Assembly: GCA_052435735.1 (NCBI GenBank)
Contig: JBQVNB010000018.1
Coordinates: 36,910 to 100,909 of the forward strand
Length of the DNA: 64,000 nt
Source of the DNA: Aliihoeflea sp052435735
Lineage (GTDB): Bacteria; Pseudomonadota; Alphaproteobacteria; Rhizobiales; Rhizobiaceae
Direction: 5' to 3'
The notes below the pieces were generated by a model, which was given only the letters and a program-made list of their open reading frames with translations, did not search any database and had not been told where the DNA came from. The position numbers were made by a program, and so were the translations under genes. Of the stretch, positions 6,530-15,224 are shown piece after piece (position 1 is the first letter of the stretch; each line of letters opens with the position of its first letter).

Positions 6530-8503
6530 ATGCTCGACGACGCGGCTGAGAGCACCGCCATCGGCGATGTTTCCGGTCCGCGAACGTCTTTCGTGACGGA
6601 TTGCACTCAAGAGCCGGCTTTGCGGACACCGCCGCCGGCCGAAGAACTCGCGCGTGCACTTGGCCTGACGCCCGCTGACCTCGCAACGGCTTCGGCCCGA
6701 TGCAGGATGAACGGGACGAGCCTCGCGGCGGAACTGATCGCGGCGCAGGTCGTCACCGAAGAGCGCTATTGCCGCGCGCTCGCCACGCTGCTCGGCCTCC
6801 CCTTCCTCGAACAGATCGAACCGTCGCTCGTCGTGATGCGCACGGCGGTGCGGTTCGAGGCGCTGTCGCGCGACGGCGATCTGCCGCCCCTCTTCTACTA
6901 TTCGCATGAGCGCCCGTTGCTGCTGGTCGCTCCGCTCAACGCCTCCGTCGACGACCTCGTGCGACTGACCCGCGGCAAACCGGAATTTCGCCAGCGCCTG
7001 CGCATCGTCGCGCCAACGACTTTGCGCAAGGCGATCCAGGCGCGCAGCCGCGCTTCGCTCATGCGTGCGGCCGTCTCGGGACTTGCCGAGGCCGCGCCCT
7101 CGCATTCGGCGCGGACCGTGATGACGGGGTATCAGGGCTTCGTGCTCGGGTTGCTCGGCGCAAGTTTTGCCGCACTCGCCATTTTCGACTTCGGCCGGTT
7201 GGCGCTGGTCATCCACGCGGCCGGCAGCCTGGCATTCCTTGCCTGCGTCCTGCTGCGCGTCGCGGCGGCGATGGTCGCAAGGCCGCTGAAGCTTGCCCGG
7301 ATCGAGACCGACCCTTGCGCGCCGGTGCCGATCTACTCCGTGCTGGTGGCGCTGCGGCACGAGGCCGACATCGTGCCCGAACTGCTCGTTGCGCTCGGCA
7401 AGATCGACTGGCCGCGATCGAGACTGGAGATCAAGCTGATCTGCGAGAGCGACGATGCGGCGACGCGCGCAGCGCTCGCTGCGCATGAACTGCATCCTTG
7501 CGTCGAGGTGATCGTCGTGCCGGCCGGCAATCCGCGCACGAAGCCGAAGGCCCTCGCCTACGCCCTGCCCCAGTGCAAGGGCGAGTTCGTGGTGCTCTAT
7601 GATGCGGAGGACCGGCCGCACCCGTTGCAGTTGCGCGAGGCGTGGGATCGGTTCAGCCGCGAGGGTCGCGAGCTTGGCTGTCTGCAGGCGCCGCTCGTCA
7701 TCTCACGTTCGCGGCCGCTGCTGCCACGCCTGTTCGCGCTCGAATATGCGGCGCTCTTTCGCGGGCTTCTGCCCCGGCTGGCGTCGTGGAACGCACTGCT
7801 GCCGCTTGGCGGGACGTCCAACCACTTCCGGCGCGAGGCGCTCGACGCCGTGGGCGGCTGGGACCCCTACAATGTCACCGAGGATGCCGACCTGGGCTTG
7901 CGGCTGACGCGCTTCGGCTATCGCGTCGACCTGATCACGCGGCCGACCCATGAGACGGCGCCGGCGGACTACGACACGTGGCTGCCGCAGCGCACGCGCT
8001 GGTTCAAGGGCTGGATGCAGACCTGGCTCGTGCACATGCGTTCGCCGCGCACGCTGATGCGCGATCTCGGCTTCGGCAATTTCATGCTCATGCAGGTGCT
8101 GTTCGCGGGAATGGTGCTTTCCGCGCTGGCGCATGTGTTCTTCGTCATCACCATCATCGCGCTCGGCACGACACTTGCGGTGAAGGGTGCGCTTCCGACC
8201 AACCATGCGGCAATCCTGGCGCTCGACATCTTCAACGTCGCCGCCGGCTACACGGCTTTCCTGATCCTCGGAAGGCGCACACTGGCGTCTTCCGAGCGGC
8301 CCGGCTTCTGGACGGTGGCGGCCGCGACTCCGCTCTACTGGCTCGCCCTATCGCATGGCGCGTGGCGTGCCGTCTGGCACCTGATCCGCCAGCCCCATCA
8401 CTGGGAAAAGACGCCGCATCCGCCGAGCCGGATTCTCGTCCGGCGGCAAACCGGCGAGGCGATCACCCCGGCAGAGGCGCTGCGGCTCGATAATCGGCGA
8501 TGA
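6530..8503 (+). CDS. Membrane GT2 glycosyltransferase with N-terminal MshEN-like domain
   Basis: The 657-residue protein starts with a region resembling the GspE/MshEN N-terminal domain (about residues 45-180, with GTSLAAELIAAQVVTEERYCRALA). Two membrane spans follow around residues 200-245, then a processive-type GT2 domain. The UDP-binding aspartates are in LYDAEDRP (about residue 357), the catalytic Asp in NVTEDADLG (about 450), and the QxxRW motif is QRTRW (about 486). C-terminal membrane helices follow. Cellulose synthase-like enzymes with this motif set export a polysaccharide; the product here is unknown. The frame is open back to 6260, but that would overlap the previous gene, so ATG 6530 is preferred. 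The 3' end overlaps ppk2 by 41 bases. Confidence 0.85.
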   Translation: MLDDAAESTAIGDVSGPRTSFVTDCTQEPALRTPPPAEELARALGLTPADLATASARCRMNGTSLAAELIAAQVVTEERYCRALATLLGLPFLEQIEPSLVVMRTAVRFEALSRDGDLPPLFYYSHERPLLLVAPLNASVDDLVRLTRGKPEFRQRLRIVAPTTLRKAIQARSRASLMRAAVSGLAEAAPSHSARTVMTGYQGFVLGLLGASFAALAIFDFGRLALVIHAAGSLAFLACVLLRVAAAMVARPLKLARIETDPCAPVPIYSVLVALRHEADIVPELLVALGKIDWPRSRLEIKLICESDDAATRAALAAHELHPCVEVIVVPAGNPRTKPKALAYALPQCKGEFVVLYDAEDRPHPLQLREAWDRFSREGRELGCLQAPLVISRSRPLLPRLFALEYAALFRGLLPRLASWNALLPLGGTSNHFRREALDAVGGWDPYNVTEDADLGLRLTRFGYRVDLITRPTHETAPADYDTWLPQRTRWFKGWMQTWLVHMRSPRTLMRDLGFGNFMLMQVLFAGMVLSALAHVFFVITIIALGTTLAVKGALPTNHAAILALDIFNVAAGYTAFLILGRRTLASSERPGFWTVAAATPLYWLALSHGAWRAVWHLIRQPHHWEKTPHPPSRILVRRQTGEAITPAEALRLDNRR

Positions 8504-9365
8504 TGCTGGCATCGATCGACTCGATTGCGTCGAGATCGCGGCCATCATAGGCGAGCGCGCGCAGGATGCGCGACATGACGGCCAGTCTGGCACGGCGCTT
8601 GTCGTTGGCCCGCACGACGATCCAGGGCGATACCTGGCTGTGCGTGCGTTCCAGCATCGCGTCGCGCGCCGCGGTGTAGTCATTCCAGCGCGACATGCCG
8701 GCGACGTCGATGGGCGAAAATTTCCATGTCTTCAGCGGATCGTGGCGACGGTCGTGGAAGCGTTTAAGCTGGGTTTCGTGCGAAATGTTCAGCCAGAACT
8801 TGAAAAGGTGGATGCCGTCGTCGACGAGGGTCGCCTCGAAGGTCGGCACCTCGCGGAAGAACTTTTCCGTTTCCGCCGGCGTGCAAAAGCCCATCACCGG
8901 CTCGACCACGCCGCGATTGTACCAGGAACGGTCGAAGGTGACGAATTCGCCGTCGGTGGGGAAATGGGCGACGTAGCGCTGGAAGTACCATTGGCCGCGC
9001 TCGACCTCGGACGGCTTGGTCAATGCGACGTTGCGCGCGGTGCGGGGGTTCATGTAGCGGCGGATGACGAAGATCATGCCGCCCTTGCCTGCGGCGTCGC
9101 GCCCCTCGAAAAGCATCATCACGCGCTCGCCGGATTTCTGCAGCCAGTATTGCAGCTTGACGAGTTCGACCTGCATCTTCTCGAGCGCCGCCTCGTATTC
9201 CTTCTTCGGCATGCGCTCGGCATACGGGAAGGCGTCGGCGGTCAGGTGATGCTCGTCGATCCAGTCCGGCAGGTCGGGATCGTCGATGTCGAACACGCGC
9301 TCCTTGCCGCGAACGTTCAGGCGTAGGGGCGCGATCGGATCGCCGGGCAAAAGCGTCGCATTCAT
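8463..9365 (-). CDS. ppk2: Polyphosphate kinase 2
   Basis: A 300-residue PPK2-family enzyme moves phosphate between polyphosphate and nucleoside di- or monophosphates. The Walker A loop GRDAAGKGG is at residues 88-96. The Walker B/lid segment is FDRSWYNRGVVEPVMGF, and the family-specific stretch ISHETQLKRFHDRRHDPLKTWK follows. A single PPK2 domain of this size fits the NDP-kinase-type class I enzymes. The start at 9365 is 32 bases from the divergent histidine kinase ATG, so both promoters must share or overlap this short region. Its 3' end overlaps the convergent glycosyltransferase. Confidence 0.95.
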   Translation of the reverse strand: MNATLLPGDPIAPLRLNVRGKERVFDIDDPDLPDWIDEHHLTADAFPYAERMPKKEYEAALEKMQVELVKLQYWLQKSGERVMMLFEGRDAAGKGGMIFVIRRYMNPRTARNVALTKPSEVERGQWYFQRYVAHFPTDGEFVTFDRSWYNRGVVEPVMGFCTPAETEKFFREVPTFEATLVDDGIHLFKFWLNISHETQLKRFHDRRHDPLKTWKFSPIDVAGMSRWNDYTAARDAMLERTHSQVSPWIVVRANDKRRARLAVMSRILRALAYDGRDLDAIESIDASIIADYRAAAPLPG

Positions 9366-9397
9366 CGGATATCCTTTCGATTTTCGGGGTTCATGCT

Positions 9398-10735
9398 ATG
9401 TGGGGGCCAGGTTCCGGTCCAGCCGAAGTTGAACGAGGGGCAAAGGTGGCAAGCGACAGTTCCGCATCGCTTTCGTCGGCCAGACGGCTTGGCGCGCGCT
9501 GGCGCATGCGCCTGCGCGATCAGGCGGTCGTGGTGTGCGTATCGCTCGGTTCCATCGCGCTGGTGGCAGGCGTCGCGGGGCGGCCAATTCTGGGCCTGAT
9601 CGCCGCGATGGCGGTGCTGGCCGCAGCGATCATGCAGGCCGGCGCGCCGCGCAGGCAGCCCGCGATCTCAGCGTCCGCGCGCGCCCTCGGCGGCGATCCC
9701 GAGCACGAAGCGCATCCGAGCGGACTGGAACTGGCGGCCGCCATCGCCGACCCGTTGATCGTGTGCGACGCGAACGGCGTCGTCCTGATCGCCAATGCGG
9801 CGGCGTCGCTCGCCTTCGGCCGCATCCAGCCAGGCGAACTCGTCGCGCTGCGCTTCCGCAGCCCGGAAATGCACGATCTGATCGAAGCGGCGCTTGCCGG
9901 CAGCCATGTCCGGCCCATCGATTATGCCGAGCGCGTTCCGATCGAGCGGAGCTTCAAGGTGAGCGTGACGCGGATCGGCGAGGACGGCCGTTTCGCGCTT
10001 CACTTTCGAGACCAGAGCGAAGCCCGGCGGATCGACCGGATGCGAGCCGATTTCATCGCCAATGCCAGCCACGAATTGCGCACGCCGCTCGCCTCGATCT
10101 CCGGCTTCATCGAGACGCTGCGCGGCCCAGCGCGCAACGATGCCGAGGCGCGCGAGCGGTTCCTCCAGATCATGCACACCCAGACCGGCCGGATGGCGCG
10201 GCTGATCGACGACCTCCTGTCGCTGTCGAGGCTGGAGATGAAGCCGCTCGCCGGCGCGGGGACGGCCGTCGACCTCGTGGCGCTGACGCGGCAGGTCACC
10301 GATTCACTCGGCCAGATGATCCGCGATAACGAAATGGAGCTTACGCTCGACCTGCCGGCACAGCCCGTGCGCGTACTGGCCAATGCCGACGAGATCGTCC
10401 AGGTCGTCGAAAATCTGGTCGAGAACGCCTGCAAGTACGGACAGGCCGGCAAGCGGCTCGACATCACGCTGTCGAGCGACGACGAGGAAGCCGCGCTTTC
10501 GGTTCGCGATCATGGGCCGGGCATTCCGGCCGAGCATATTCCGCGCGTCACCGAGCGGTTCTACCGCGTCGACGTGGAAACCAGCCGGGCGCAGAAGGGG
10601 ACGGGCCTTGGTCTTGCCATCGTCAAGCATATCCTGACCCGTCACAAGGGAAGGCTGACGATCCGCTCGACGCCGGGCGACGGCGCGACCTTCACCATGC
10701 ACCTGCCGCTTGCCAAGGACCAGACCGCCCGATGA
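9398..10735 (+). CDS. PhoR-like sensor histidine kinase
   Basis: The protein has two closely spaced N-terminal membrane helices (about residues 35-85) with almost no periplasmic loop. A PAS-like domain follows (IADPLIVCDANGVVLIANAAA). The HisKA motif FIANASHELRTPLASISGF carries the phospho-accepting His. The ATPase domain has an N box (NLVENACKYG), a G1 box (DHGPGIP) and a G2 box (GTGLGLAIVKH). This layout is that of PhoR. No response regulator lies beside it. GTG 9446, with GAGGGG upstream, is an equally good start. The downstream solute-binding protein overlaps its stop by four bases, which suggests the pair work together. Confidence 0.88.
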   Translation: MWGPGSGPAEVERGAKVASDSSASLSSARRLGARWRMRLRDQAVVVCVSLGSIALVAGVAGRPILGLIAAMAVLAAAIMQAGAPRRQPAISASARALGGDPEHEAHPSGLELAAAIADPLIVCDANGVVLIANAAASLAFGRIQPGELVALRFRSPEMHDLIEAALAGSHVRPIDYAERVPIERSFKVSVTRIGEDGRFALHFRDQSEARRIDRMRADFIANASHELRTPLASISGFIETLRGPARNDAEARERFLQIMHTQTGRMARLIDDLLSLSRLEMKPLAGAGTAVDLVALTRQVTDSLGQMIRDNEMELTLDLPAQPVRVLANADEIVQVVENLVENACKYGQAGKRLDITLSSDDEEAALSVRDHGPGIPAEHIPRVTERFYRVDVETSRAQKGTGLGLAIVKHILTRHKGRLTIRSTPGDGATFTMHLPLAKDQTAR

Positions 10736-11565
10736 TGCGCGCCGCCATTCTCTTTCTGCTGCTTGCGGCCCTCCCGATGCAGGCTGCGGCGCAAAGCCCG
10801 CAGATTCCCAGCTTCTGGGATGCGCGCGAGCGCATCGAGCGGCCGCAGGTCACGGACCTGCCCCGCATTCGCTTCCTGACGACGGTGGACTTCGCGCCGT
10901 TCAACTTTCTCGACGCGAACAATCAGTTGACCGGTTTCAATGTAGATCTCGCGCGCGACATATGCCGGCAATTGTCTCTCGATGCCGTCTGCCAGATCCA
11001 GGCACTGCCGTGGGACGAACTCGTGCCGGCGCTCGAAAACGGGGACGGCGAGGCGATCATCGCCGGCTTGGCGCCAACGGCGGAATTGCGCGAAGACCTG
11101 GCGTTCACGCGACCCTATCTCAAATTTCCCGCCCGCTTCGTGGCGGCTCGTTCGGCGAGTCTTGCCGAGCCGCTCCACCGCTCGGTGGCCGGAAAACGGA
11201 TCGGCGTGGTCGCCGGCTCGGCGCATGAAGCTCTCCTGCGCGCGCATTTCGCCGATGCCATACCGGTGCCGTTCTCGCGCGCCGACTGGATGCTGCGCGA
11301 CCTGAAGGCCGGGCGGATCGACGCCGCCTTTGCGGATGGTTTGCGCATCGCCAACTGGCTTGCCGGAGACGAACCGGAGGATTGCTGCGCCCTTGTCGGT
11401 GGGCCCTATCTCGCGCCGGACCATCTCGGCCAGGGGCTGACGATCGCAGTGGCGCGCGACAATGCAGACCTGGCGACCGCATTCGATTCCGCCCTGCGCG
11501 AAATCGACGCCAGCGGACGCTTCGCAGAGCTTTACCTGCGCTATTTCCCGGTGAGTTTCTTCTAG
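10732..11565 (+). CDS. Family 3 extracellular solute-binding protein
   Basis: The 277-residue protein has a signal peptide (AAILFLLLAALPMQAAAQ) followed by a type II periplasmic binding fold of the amino acid/SBP_bac_3 class. Its opening ligand-site segment is RFLTTVDFAPFNFLDANNQLTGFNVDLARDICRQL, and the domain continues to LYLRYFPVSFF. No permease or ATPase gene is adjacent. The ATG overlaps the kinase stop (ATGA), so the two are translationally coupled. That points to a sensing role with the kinase, but this is inference. Its 3' end overlaps the next convergent gene by four bases. Confidence 0.85.
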   Translation: MMRAAILFLLLAALPMQAAAQSPQIPSFWDARERIERPQVTDLPRIRFLTTVDFAPFNFLDANNQLTGFNVDLARDICRQLSLDAVCQIQALPWDELVPALENGDGEAIIAGLAPTAELREDLAFTRPYLKFPARFVAARSASLAEPLHRSVAGKRIGVVAGSAHEALLRAHFADAIPVPFSRADWMLRDLKAGRIDAAFADGLRIANWLAGDEPEDCCALVGGPYLAPDHLGQGLTIAVARDNADLATAFDSALREIDASGRFAELYLRYFPVSFF

Positions 11566-12020
11566 TCTTCCACGCGGTGCCGGATCGCTGCGGCGCGCTC
11601 GATGGCGGCGGCGGCGAGCGGGTCGATGGAGAAACGCGCCTTGACGATGTCGAGGATGCGGTCCTCCTCCTCGCGGATGTCGAGATCGATCGCGGCGACG
11701 TCGACGGCCAGCGCATAAGCCGTCTCGCGCAGGCGCGGCGACAGCGCGTCGCGGATCGCCTCCAGAACGTCCGGCAGGCCGCCCTCCGCCGCCAGCGCCT
11801 TCTGGCAGGCCTGTGCGACGCGCAGCGTTCCGGCCTGGTCGAACCCGGCGAAGAGAGGGAGCGTGCGCACGATCGCGCCGATGCGCGCGAGTTCCTCGTC
11901 GCCCATGTCCCGGTCGGCGGCAGAGGTGATGACCATGATGTAGACCATCGCCTCCTGCGGCGACAATTTGGGCGCGGGCTCGCGGACGCGGTAGGCTTCC
12001 TCGGGTTTCGTCTTCGCCAT
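11562..12020 (-). CDS. TerB-like protein
   Basis: This 152-residue cytosolic, mostly helical protein has the tellurite-resistance TerB/DjlA-like pattern: SPQEAMVYIMVITSAADRDMGDEELARIGAIV in the first half and AYALAVDVAAIDLDIREEEDRIL later. In this fold the acidic loops (DRDMGDEE, DLDIREEE) bind divalent metal. The family is widespread in alphaproteobacteria and its role is poorly defined; tellurite resistance itself is unlikely for a lone copy. GAGG precedes the ATG. It is convergent with the solute-binding protein gene. Confidence 0.75.
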   Translation of the reverse strand: MAKTKPEEAYRVREPAPKLSPQEAMVYIMVITSAADRDMGDEELARIGAIVRTLPLFAGFDQAGTLRVAQACQKALAAEGGLPDVLEAIRDALSPRLRETAYALAVDVAAIDLDIREEEDRILDIVKARFSIDPLAAAAIERAAAIRHRVED

Positions 12021-12186
12021 GGTTCTCGCCCTCTTCTGGATTCAGTCTCAAATCTAGGAGCGACACCGCCGAACCGCAATGCAATCGGCATGGCCGGGGC
12101 CGCCAAAGATTGACGCTCGCCCCTTGCAAGCATAGACCATGCCCGCCCGCTGGCTTGCGGGCTTCCAGAAACCGGATATCGACACG

Positions 12187-13842
12187 ATGGCGACCACAGG
12201 ATCGAACGCGCTCCATTTGACCCCGGAAATTCTCGAAGCGGCGAAGGTATCGAAAGCCTGGCCGTTCGAGGAAGCGCGCAAGATCGTCAAACGCTACGAA
12301 GGCAAGGACTGGCCGAAGACCGTGCTGTTCGAGACCGGTTATGGGCCATCCGGCCTGCCGCATATCGGCACGTTCGGCGAGGTAGCCCGTACCTCTATGG
12401 TGCGCCATGCGTTCCGCATCCTGACCGAGGACAAGGTGGCGACGAACCTCTTGTGCTTTTCCGACGACATGGACGGGATGCGCAAGATTCCCGACAACGT
12501 GCCGGATCGCGCCTTTCTCGAGCCGCACATGCACAAGCCGCTGACCGCCGTGCCGAACCCGTTCGGCGGCGACTATGCGAGCTTTGCCGACCACAACAAC
12601 ACGATGCTGTGCCGCTTCCTCGACACGTTCGGCTTCGACTACGAGTTCGCCAGCGCGACGCAATATTACAAGACGGGCAAGCTCGACGCGATCTTGAGGC
12701 GCGTCGCCGAACGCTATGACGACATCATGGCCATCATGCTGCCGACGCTGGGCGAAGAACGCCGCGCCACCTATTCGCCGTTCCTGCCGATCTCGCCGAA
12801 GACCGGTCGCGTGCTCTATGTCCCGATGAAGAATGTGGACGCGGAGGCGGGCACCATCACCTTCGACGACGAGGATGGTGAGGAGACGACGCTGCCGGTG
12901 ACCGGCGGCCAGGTAAAGCTGCAGTGGAAGCCGGATTTCGGCGCGCGGTGGGCCGCGCTGGGCGTCGACTTCGAGATGTTCGGCAAGGACCATGGGCCCA
13001 ACATGGGCGTCTATGACGCGATCTGCGAGGCGCTTGGTGGACGGGCGCCGGAGCATTTCGTTTACGAGCTCTTCCTCGACGAGAACGGCCAGAAAATCTC
13101 GAAGTCCAAGGGCAACGGGCTGACCATCGACGAATGGCTGACCTATGCGCCCACCGAAAGCCTGGCGCTCTACATGTTCCAGCGGCCGCGGCAGGCGAAG
13201 AAGCTCTATTTCGACGTCATCCCGCGCGCGGTCGACGAATATTACCAGTTCCTCGCCGCCTATCCGCGGCAGGACTGGAAGGAGCGGCTCGGCAATCCCG
13301 TCTGGCACATCCATGACGGCAATCCGCCGCAGATCGAACTGCCGGTGACCTTCGCGCTTCTGCTCAACCTCGTCTCGGCGTCGAACGCGCACGACAAGGC
13401 GGTGCTGTGGGGCTTCATCTCGCGCCATGCACCGGGCGTGACGCCGCAGACACATCCTGAACTCGACCGGCTGACCGCCTATGCGATCCGCTATTTCGAC
13501 GATTTCGTGAAGCCGACGAAGGCATTCCGCGCACCGGACGAGGCGGAGCGGGAGGCCTTGGCTGCGCTGTCGGCCGGTCTCGCGGCCCTACCCGTCGGTG
13601 CCGACGGCGAAGCGATCCAGAATGCGGCGCTCGACGTGGCGCGCTCGATCGAGCGCTACCAGGACCATGCCAAGAAGAGCCCGACCGGCGGGCCGGGCGT
13701 TTCGGTCGCCTTCTTCCAGATGATCTATCAGGTGCTGATCGGGCAGGAGCGCGGGCCGCGCTTCGGATCGTTCGTGGCCCTTTACGGCATCGACAACACG
13801 CGGGTACTGATCGACAAGGCGCTCAAGGGCGAATTGCAGTAG
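12187..13842 (+). CDS. lysK: Lysyl-tRNA synthetase, class I
   Basis: The 551-residue enzyme charges tRNA-Lys. It is the archaeal-type class I form, typical of alphaproteobacteria, not the class II LysS of most bacteria. The class I signatures are present: GYGPSGLPHIGTFGE (HIGH-type) near residue 50 and KISKSKGN (KMSKS) near residue 300. The C-terminal helical domain completes the family length. ATG 12187 is preferred over ATG 12139 because the 16 extra residues (MPARWLAGFQKPDIDT) are not typical, although neither has a strong ribosome site. The stop is directly adjacent to the convergent SNase-like stop. Confidence 0.95.
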   Translation: MATTGSNALHLTPEILEAAKVSKAWPFEEARKIVKRYEGKDWPKTVLFETGYGPSGLPHIGTFGEVARTSMVRHAFRILTEDKVATNLLCFSDDMDGMRKIPDNVPDRAFLEPHMHKPLTAVPNPFGGDYASFADHNNTMLCRFLDTFGFDYEFASATQYYKTGKLDAILRRVAERYDDIMAIMLPTLGEERRATYSPFLPISPKTGRVLYVPMKNVDAEAGTITFDDEDGEETTLPVTGGQVKLQWKPDFGARWAALGVDFEMFGKDHGPNMGVYDAICEALGGRAPEHFVYELFLDENGQKISKSKGNGLTIDEWLTYAPTESLALYMFQRPRQAKKLYFDVIPRAVDEYYQFLAAYPRQDWKERLGNPVWHIHDGNPPQIELPVTFALLLNLVSASNAHDKAVLWGFISRHAPGVTPQTHPELDRLTAYAIRYFDDFVKPTKAFRAPDEAEREALAALSAGLAALPVGADGEAIQNAALDVARSIERYQDHAKKSPTGGPGVSVAFFQMIYQVLIGQERGPRFGSFVALYGIDNTRVLIDKALKGELQ

Positions 13843-14520
13843 TCAATTCGAGCCGGGGGCGGCGCCGTGTATGCCGCGCCCGGCTTCGCTCGCCGCCCTT
13901 TCCTCATCCTCGTAGCCGCTGCCGGGCGCCGCATGTGCCCAGCCTTGAGTGACCAGCCATTCGGCGGGATCGGCAGGGCCGAGCTTGCAGCGGCTGACGA
14001 TCGTCTCGCCGCCCGGCGTGCCGGGCACGGTGCAGGCGATGGCGCGACCGCGCAGATAGTTGCGGAAGGCCGTTCTGGCATGGACGCCGCAGGGCCAGGA
14101 CCGGCCGCCCTCGCCGCAGGTCTCGTCGGCGGCGACGATCTCGATTCCCTTCAGCGCAACACGGTGGCCTTCCGCCTCGATCGTGCCGGCATCGATGGCG
14201 ACGGGCCGATGAAGGAGCGTTTCGCGCGGCGGGCGGGTTGCCGGGTCTTCCGGCGCGCCGAGCGGGCTCAGCGGTTCGCGCGGCGCGACGCGCTCAAGTT
14301 GCGTGATGTCGACGGGCGGGGCAGCGATCGTCGGCGCGACGGGGCGGCCGACGCGCTCGGATTTTGGCGCGGACGGTGTTGGCTCAGGCGCGACGGGCGG
14401 GGTTTCCGAAACTTGCCGGTCGGACGGACCCGACGCCAGTTCGCTCTGGCCCCAGCCGAACACGATGGCGCCGACCAGGACCAGACCGCCGACACCCACG
14501 AGGAGCGCGGTCGGCCGCAT
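13843..14520 (-). CDS. Membrane-anchored SNase-like (thermonuclease family) protein, degenerate site
   Basis: The 225-residue protein has one N-terminal membrane segment (PTALLVGVGGLVLVGAIVFGW), a long Pro-rich linker, and a C-terminal staphylococcal nuclease fold (DAGTIEAEGHRVALKGIE... WLVTQGWAHA). The catalytic positions look lost. The usual DGDT reads DAGT, the R-L-x-G-I-D-x-P-E strand reads VALKGIEIV, and the YGR arginine reads GGE. It therefore probably binds but does not cut nucleic acid, or has another role. The start is ATG 14520, which lies one base after the stop of the upstream repressor gene, so the two share an operon. Confidence 0.75.
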   Translation of the reverse strand: MRPTALLVGVGGLVLVGAIVFGWGQSELASGPSDRQVSETPPVAPEPTPSAPKSERVGRPVAPTIAAPPVDITQLERVAPREPLSPLGAPEDPATRPPRETLLHRPVAIDAGTIEAEGHRVALKGIEIVAADETCGEGGRSWPCGVHARTAFRNYLRGRAIACTVPGTPGGETIVSRCKLGPADPAEWLVTQGWAHAAPGSGYEDEERAASEAGRGIHGAAPGSN

Positions 14521-14521
14521 G

Positions 14522-15157
14522 CTACTGGCTCGCCCAGACGATCCGCGCCATCCAGACGATGTCATCTGCGGGGATGGAACGGTCGGGGTGGTCCGGGTTG
14601 AGCGACTGGAGTTCGACTATCTTCGCGCTTTTCCGTGCCAGAACCTTGGCGGTCACCTCGCCGCTGGAAGTCTTGGCGACGACGCGGTCGCCCTTGCGGA
14701 CCTGCGCTGCCGGGTCGACGATCAGCACGTCGCCGTCGCGGTAGAGTGGCAGCATGGAATCGCCCTGCACCGTCAGGGCATAGGCGCCCTCGCCCGCGCC
14801 GGCCGGTAGCGGCACCTGATCCCAGCCATGGCCGGCGGGAAAGCCCGCATCGTCGAAATAGCCGCCGGCGCCAGCCTGCGCGAAACCGATCAGCGGCACC
14901 GTCGAGGACGCCGGGCGCGCCTCGCCATCGGCCTTGAACAGGCCGAGCAGATCGTCGATCGAGGCGCCCGTCGCGTCCATGACCTTGGCGAGCGATTCCG
15001 TCGACGGCCAGCGCGGACGGCCATCGGCGGACTGGCGCTTCGACTTGTTGAAGGCGGTGGAGTCCAGGCCCGCACGCTTGGCGAGCCCCGACGCCGACAG
15101 CGCATTGCGCGCGGCCAGCGCATCGATCGCGGCCCAGACCTTGTCATGGGAGAGCAT
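14522..15157 (-). CDS. HTH/S24 LexA-like transcriptional repressor
   Basis: A 211-residue CI/LexA-type regulator. An N-terminal helix-turn-helix (SASGLAKRAGLDSTAFNKSKR) precedes a C-terminal S24 peptidase domain. The nucleophile Ser is in GDSMLPLYRDGD and the general-base Lys in DRVVAKTSSGEVTAK. In this family the domain allows self-cleavage under DNA damage, or only dimerisation in non-cleaving members. The expected Ala-Gly cleavage site may be FAQAGAGGY near residue 96. The gene directly precedes the SNase-like gene, so it likely controls that pair. It is not the canonical alphaproteobacterial lexA, whose N-terminus is a winged helix. Confidence 0.85.
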   Translation of the reverse strand: MLSHDKVWAAIDALAARNALSASGLAKRAGLDSTAFNKSKRQSADGRPRWPSTESLAKVMDATGASIDDLLGLFKADGEARPASSTVPLIGFAQAGAGGYFDDAGFPAGHGWDQVPLPAGAGEGAYALTVQGDSMLPLYRDGDVLIVDPAAQVRKGDRVVAKTSSGEVTAKVLARKSAKIVELQSLNPDHPDRSIPADDIVWMARIVWASQ

Positions 15158-15224
15158 GGCGCCACCCCGCTAGAGGAAAATATACCTTTGACGTGTTAGC
15201 GCGACACGGCCGGCTTGTCCAGCC

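Noticed and set aside
10642..13455. 937-codon open frame on the minus strand
   Set aside because: It lies antisense to the solute-binding protein, the TerB-like gene and most of lysK, all of which have clear family motifs. High GC makes such long shadow frames common.
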